Source: Armatimonadota bacterium
Lineage (GTDB): Bacteria > Armatimonadota > Fimbriimonadia > Fimbriimonadales > Fimbriimonadaceae
DNA: 9,771 nt
Direction: 5' to 3'
Assembly: GCA_023423495.1 (NCBI GenBank)
Contig: JAFAFM010000237.1
Location: forward strand, 1 to 9,771
The notes beneath the pieces were generated by a model. That model was not told the origin of the DNA. It ran no database searches and saw nothing but the letters and a program-made list of their open reading frames with translations. Both the position numbers and the translations under genes were made by a program. This document shows positions 7,506-9,771 of the stretch, in pieces (positions within the stretch are counted from its first letter, which is position 1; every line of letters begins with the position of its first letter).

Positions 7506-8510
7506 TTAGCGACGGATCACGCGCTCAAAGACCTTAAGATAGGCCGCAGCGATCACAGGAGCCGTGAATCGTCCCAGATGGGCTGACGCCACTTGCCGGC
7601 AGCGATTGTACAGTTCTTGGTCCGACAGCATTGTCGCTAGCTTTTCCGTTAGGTCTGCGAGATTGTCGTTCTCAAAGGTCAGGCCGCAGGGACCGATGGC
7701 GTCCTTGAGGCCCCCGCCTTCTGAACCGACTATGGTGCATCCACAGGCGATGCCTTCGAGGGCAACTATCCCGAATGGCTCTTTCCAACGGGATGGTACG
7801 ACCATCACCCGGTGCCTGTTGATCTGCTCGACCAGACTCTCCCCGGAAAGTGGCCCGGTGAAGGTAATCCGGTCTTGAAGGTTGAGTTCCGTCACAAGGT
7901 TGCGGAGCGCTTCCTCCTCTTCCCCACCACCGATAATTGTGAGCGTTGTGTCTGGAATCTCTGCAACTGCCCGGATTGCCAAATCCACGCCTTTATCGCT
8001 CACCAGTCTGCCAACAAACACCACATCGCGATCTCTGAGGACGCCGGGAAGCTCACGGAACAGCGACGAGTTATAGCAATTTCCGATGATCTCCTTGCAG
8101 CCATTGACGTCGTCTGCAACGGCTTGGCTAATAGCGATTTGGTGGGCGAAGCGGATGGCCCATCGTTTTACTTTCTCGGCCCGGTTGATGCTCCCATCCA
8201 CGGCGCGAATCCAGGTTTGGTGAACGATAACCCAAGGCCGACGCACGAGCAGTAAGGGCCATGCAGTCTGCAAGCTGATATTGTTGTGGAAGACAACGTC
8301 GCTCCACCTCACGGCGTGGATGAGTTCCGACCGGCCCGGATGACGCAGTACTGGGTAAGGCAGGTTGGGTGGAGATTCACCAGCTGGAGTCTGGGTCACG
8401 ACTTTCACCTCGTGACCAGCCTTAATAAACTCATCCGCCAGTACAAGCGACATCGACTCGATTCCGCCGATATTGGGCGCGAACGTATGGGAGTTGAGGA
8501 GAATCTTCAC
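7506..8510 (-). CDS. GT4-family glycosyltransferase (334 aa, GTG start)
   Basis: This is a probable GT-B retaining glycosyltransferase of family GT4, compact at 334 residues. The N-terminus KILLNSHTFAPNIGGIESM (2-20) is the classical GT4 opening with the P-x-x-GG-x-E acceptor loop. VIVHQTW (94-100) and AHQIAISQAVADDV (122-135) are typical acceptor-domain segments. The donor domain has FVGRLVSDKGVDLAI (165-179), with R168 and K173 for the phosphates. The EX7E pair is E244/E252 in KEPFGIVALEG, followed by GCTIVGSEGGGLKD (257-270). The start is GTG at 8510, which overlaps the TGA of the upstream gene as GTGA. A weak AGG lies just upstream, so translational coupling is likely. The downstream side is the 107-base structured spacer. 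Substrate is not predictable. Confidence 0.93.
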   Translation of the reverse strand: MKILLNSHTFAPNIGGIESMSLVLADEFIKAGHEVKVVTQTPAGESPPNLPYPVLRHPGRSELIHAVRWSDVVFHNNISLQTAWPLLLVRRPWVIVHQTWIRAVDGSINRAEKVKRWAIRFAHQIAISQAVADDVNGCKEIIGNCYNSSLFRELPGVLRDRDVVFVGRLVSDKGVDLAIRAVAEIPDTTLTIIGGGEEEEALRNLVTELNLQDRITFTGPLSGESLVEQINRHRVMVVPSRWKEPFGIVALEGIACGCTIVGSEGGGLKDAIGPCGLTFENDNLADLTEKLATMLSDQELYNRCRQVASAHLGRFTAPVIAAAYLKVFERVIRR

Positions 8511-9589
8511 GCCTTTGCTACTTCGGCCGCAAACTGAGCAGCGACATTGCTCGAAAGGTAGATCGAGGTGTCCGCGTCCTTCGGCTTGGTTTGAAGGGAC
8601 ATGTAGCAGATTTCGGGCCGAGTGTCGTCATTAACCATGAATGGCCCCTCGCCGGTCTGCTGGTCGGGCGGAATGAGAGTAATAGCGCCGTGAGTAGCAT
8701 AGGCGGCGAAAGCGCTGCTTTTGGAAAGGATTCCGAAAGGGTAGTAACTGAAGGACAGTGTGCAGCGTGCAAGGCGATTTGAAATGTCCTCCGCGTCCGC
8801 GTCGTACAACCTTTCGGTTCGACCGATCACTCCTGCCTTGGCGAGCATTTTGTCTATCTCAGCCTCGATAGACGGCGATGGCGCCTTGCCGATCAAGGCC
8901 ACCCGGTGGATATGCCCGCGATCAGCGAGCATATGAAGCAGGTTTTTGTGCGCCCGCAGCGAGAGCATACGGGTTCGGTCGAAACCGAAGATTGCGATAT
9001 CGATCTGCTTTTTCTCTTCGAACGGCCAGGGCACATTTGGATCAATCGGGTGTATTGGATCAATAGCTGAGCTGATCGGAATCATGCAACCGCGGTTGGG
9101 GTCGGCGCCGAATTCGACCACAAGCCGTGTATGCCAGTCGACGCAACTGGTGACCCAGCGGTCCGAGAGGTCTACCAACTCTTGGGCAATTCTGATCTGC
9201 TTCTTTTTCAGCCAAAATTCGCTCTTCCACATGGGGCCGCTGGCGTAAATCTCGTGGAACATGGTGACCAACTTGTTGCCCTTGGCTTTCCACGCTTCTA
9301 GCCCCTTCGGGAGAAAATCTGGAACACCCCGATGGTCGTACCCGTAGCCGACGTAATGAAGCACGGCGACCTTTTCGCGCGTTTGATCGAGGGCAGCTTC
9401 CAGACTGGTAGCGTTGGCGTCGAACTGATTAAAGCGAACTTCTGGCCAGGCTTCTCCCGCTCCTGGTGCCACCTTTGGGGATACAATCCACCACCTTGCA
9501 CTTTCACCAGGCCAGTTCTTGTGAAGTTGGCGGCAATAGTCAACCAGCCCGTTGACTTCCGGTGGGGTGGTGGGAAGAATATGAATCAC
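8507..9589 (-). CDS. Atypical GT-B-like glycosyltransferase (360 aa, GTG start)
   Basis: This is a probable glycosyltransferase of a divergent GT-B group seen in exopolysaccharide loci. The N-terminus IHILPTTPPEVNGLVDYC (2-19) has the P-P-x-V-x-G-x-x-D-Y acceptor loop of GT4-like enzymes. It is followed by VLHYVGYGYDHRG (76-88) and LVTMFHEIYASGPMWKSEFW (107-126), characteristic of this group as I recall it. The C-terminal half has IAIFGFDRTR (198-207), VALIGK (230-235) and LSFSYYPFGILSKSSAFAAY (278-297). The normal EX7E motif is missing; FGILSKSSAFAAYATHG sits where it would be, so donor binding must differ. The frame stays open to 9763, but similarity starts at the GTG at 9589; residues further upstream are antisense to the divergent gene. 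There is no clear Shine-Dalgarno sequence before the GTG. Confident as a coding gene, less so of its exact reaction. Confidence 0.85.
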   Translation of the reverse strand: MIHILPTTPPEVNGLVDYCRQLHKNWPGESARWWIVSPKVAPGAGEAWPEVRFNQFDANATSLEAALDQTREKVAVLHYVGYGYDHRGVPDFLPKGLEAWKAKGNKLVTMFHEIYASGPMWKSEFWLKKKQIRIAQELVDLSDRWVTSCVDWHTRLVVEFGADPNRGCMIPISSAIDPIHPIDPNVPWPFEEKKQIDIAIFGFDRTRMLSLRAHKNLLHMLADRGHIHRVALIGKAPSPSIEAEIDKMLAKAGVIGRTERLYDADAEDISNRLARCTLSFSYYPFGILSKSSAFAAYATHGAITLIPPDQQTGEGPFMVNDDTRPEICYMSLQTKPKDADTSIYLSSNVAAQFAAEVAKA

Positions 9590-9649
9590 GGGCTGAAGCA
9601 GTATACAATTGAAGCTACTCTCAACATCCAGCCTCACGGTAGAACCCAG
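9590..9649. promoter_or_regulatory. Divergent 60-base spacer, likely promoter region
   Basis: This short region separates the minus-strand operon start (GTG at 9589) from the plus-strand GT2 gene (ATG at 9650), so at least one promoter is expected here or within the gene starts. TATACT on the minus strand (plus 9600-9605) is a fair -10 hexamer. It would put transcription start only a few bases before the GTG, implying an almost leaderless message. No matching -35 at normal spacing was seen, and no good promoter was recognised for the plus strand. Confidence 0.3.
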
Positions 9650-9771
9650 ATGATCGATTCTCAAGAAGACTGTGTGATAATCGACCCAAACCAAAACCCT
9701 TATCCAGCGCCACGTGTTGACATTCTGATTATCACGCATAATGGCAGACGGCATTTGGAGCAACTGTTACC
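9650..9771 (+). CDS. GT2-family glycosyltransferase, N-terminus only (runs off the right edge)
   Basis: Forty codons of an open plus-strand frame with no stop before the window ends. The last part reads VDILIITHNGRRHLEQLL (residues 23-40 from the ATG at 9650), the opening beta strand and donor-binding loop of a GT-A inverting glycosyltransferase of family GT2 (compare the general pattern V-S-I-V-I-V-T-Y-N). About 22 residues precede it. The ATG at 9650 has no obvious Shine-Dalgarno sequence. Another in-frame ATG at 9581 follows GGAAGA but would overlap the divergent gene by nine bases and add 23 residues. The gene is transcribed away from the cluster, so it probably belongs to a second operon of the same polysaccharide locus. 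Catalytic Asp residues lie beyond the window. Confidence 0.8.
   Translation, partial: MIDSQEDCVIIDPNQNPYPAPRVDILIITHNGRRHLEQLL

Noticed and set aside
7812..8255. Plus-strand open frame of 147 codons
   Set aside because: It is fully antisense to a well-supported GT4 gene, with no family resemblance in its translation.
9590..9763. N-terminal extension of the atypical glycosyltransferase
   Set aside because: The extra 58 residues have no domain character and lie antisense to the GT2 gene, whose N-terminal motif is convincing.
1..9771. Mobile elements, CRISPR arrays, tRNAs and long repeats
   Set aside because: No transposase or integrase motif, repeat-spacer pattern, tRNA-like cloverleaf or long repeat was seen while reading. 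Coding density is almost complete.

Overview
The window is a 9.8 kb piece of a bacterial surface-polysaccharide (exopolysaccharide, capsule or O-antigen type) biosynthesis locus. Eight complete genes lie head to tail on the minus strand. A ninth, partial gene starts at the left edge on the same strand. A divergent partial gene leaves through the right edge on the plus strand. No rRNA, tRNA, CRISPR array, transposase or phage gene was seen. The host cannot be named from the sequence. Gene content, balanced base composition and frequent GTG/TTG starts fit a Gram-negative-type soil or water bacterium (for example Acidobacteria, Verrucomicrobia, Planctomycetes or Armatimonadota), but this is an impression and not a placement.

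Layout in transcription order on the minus strand, right to left: an atypical GT-B-like glycosyltransferase (8507-9589, GTG start); a GT4 glycosyltransferase (7506-8510, GTG start, 4-base GTGA overlap); a 107-base gap with a hairpin and a repeat/palindrome element; a second GT4 enzyme (6166-7398); a multi-spanning Wzy/O-antigen-ligase-like protein (4856-6169, TTG start, TTGA overlap); a third GT4 enzyme (3750-4859, TTG start, TTGA overlap); a left-handed beta-helix acyltransferase (3055-3750, GTG start, 1-base overlap); an AsnB-type glutamine-dependent amidotransferase (1236-3035); a fourth GT4 enzyme (69-1232); and a probable further start codon at position 19. On the plus strand a GT2 glycosyltransferase begins near 9650.

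Together the genes describe assembly and decoration of a repeat unit. Five or six glycosyltransferases add sugars to a lipid-linked intermediate, the hexapeptide enzyme probably acylates a sugar, and the AsnB-like enzyme probably amidates a carboxyl group (a uronic acid or a precursor). The polymerase/ligase-like membrane protein would join or transfer finished units at the periplasmic face. A priming glycosyl-1-phosphate transferase, a Wzx flippase and Wza/Wzc export proteins are absent here and would have to lie outside the window.

Several starts given here are shorter than the longest open frames, chosen from ribosome binding sites and stop/start overlaps. The points most worth a second look are the run of GTG/TTG overlapping starts, the structured spacer at 7399-7505, the non-canonical glycosyltransferase at 8507-9589, and the altered ATP-binding loop of the AsnB homologue.
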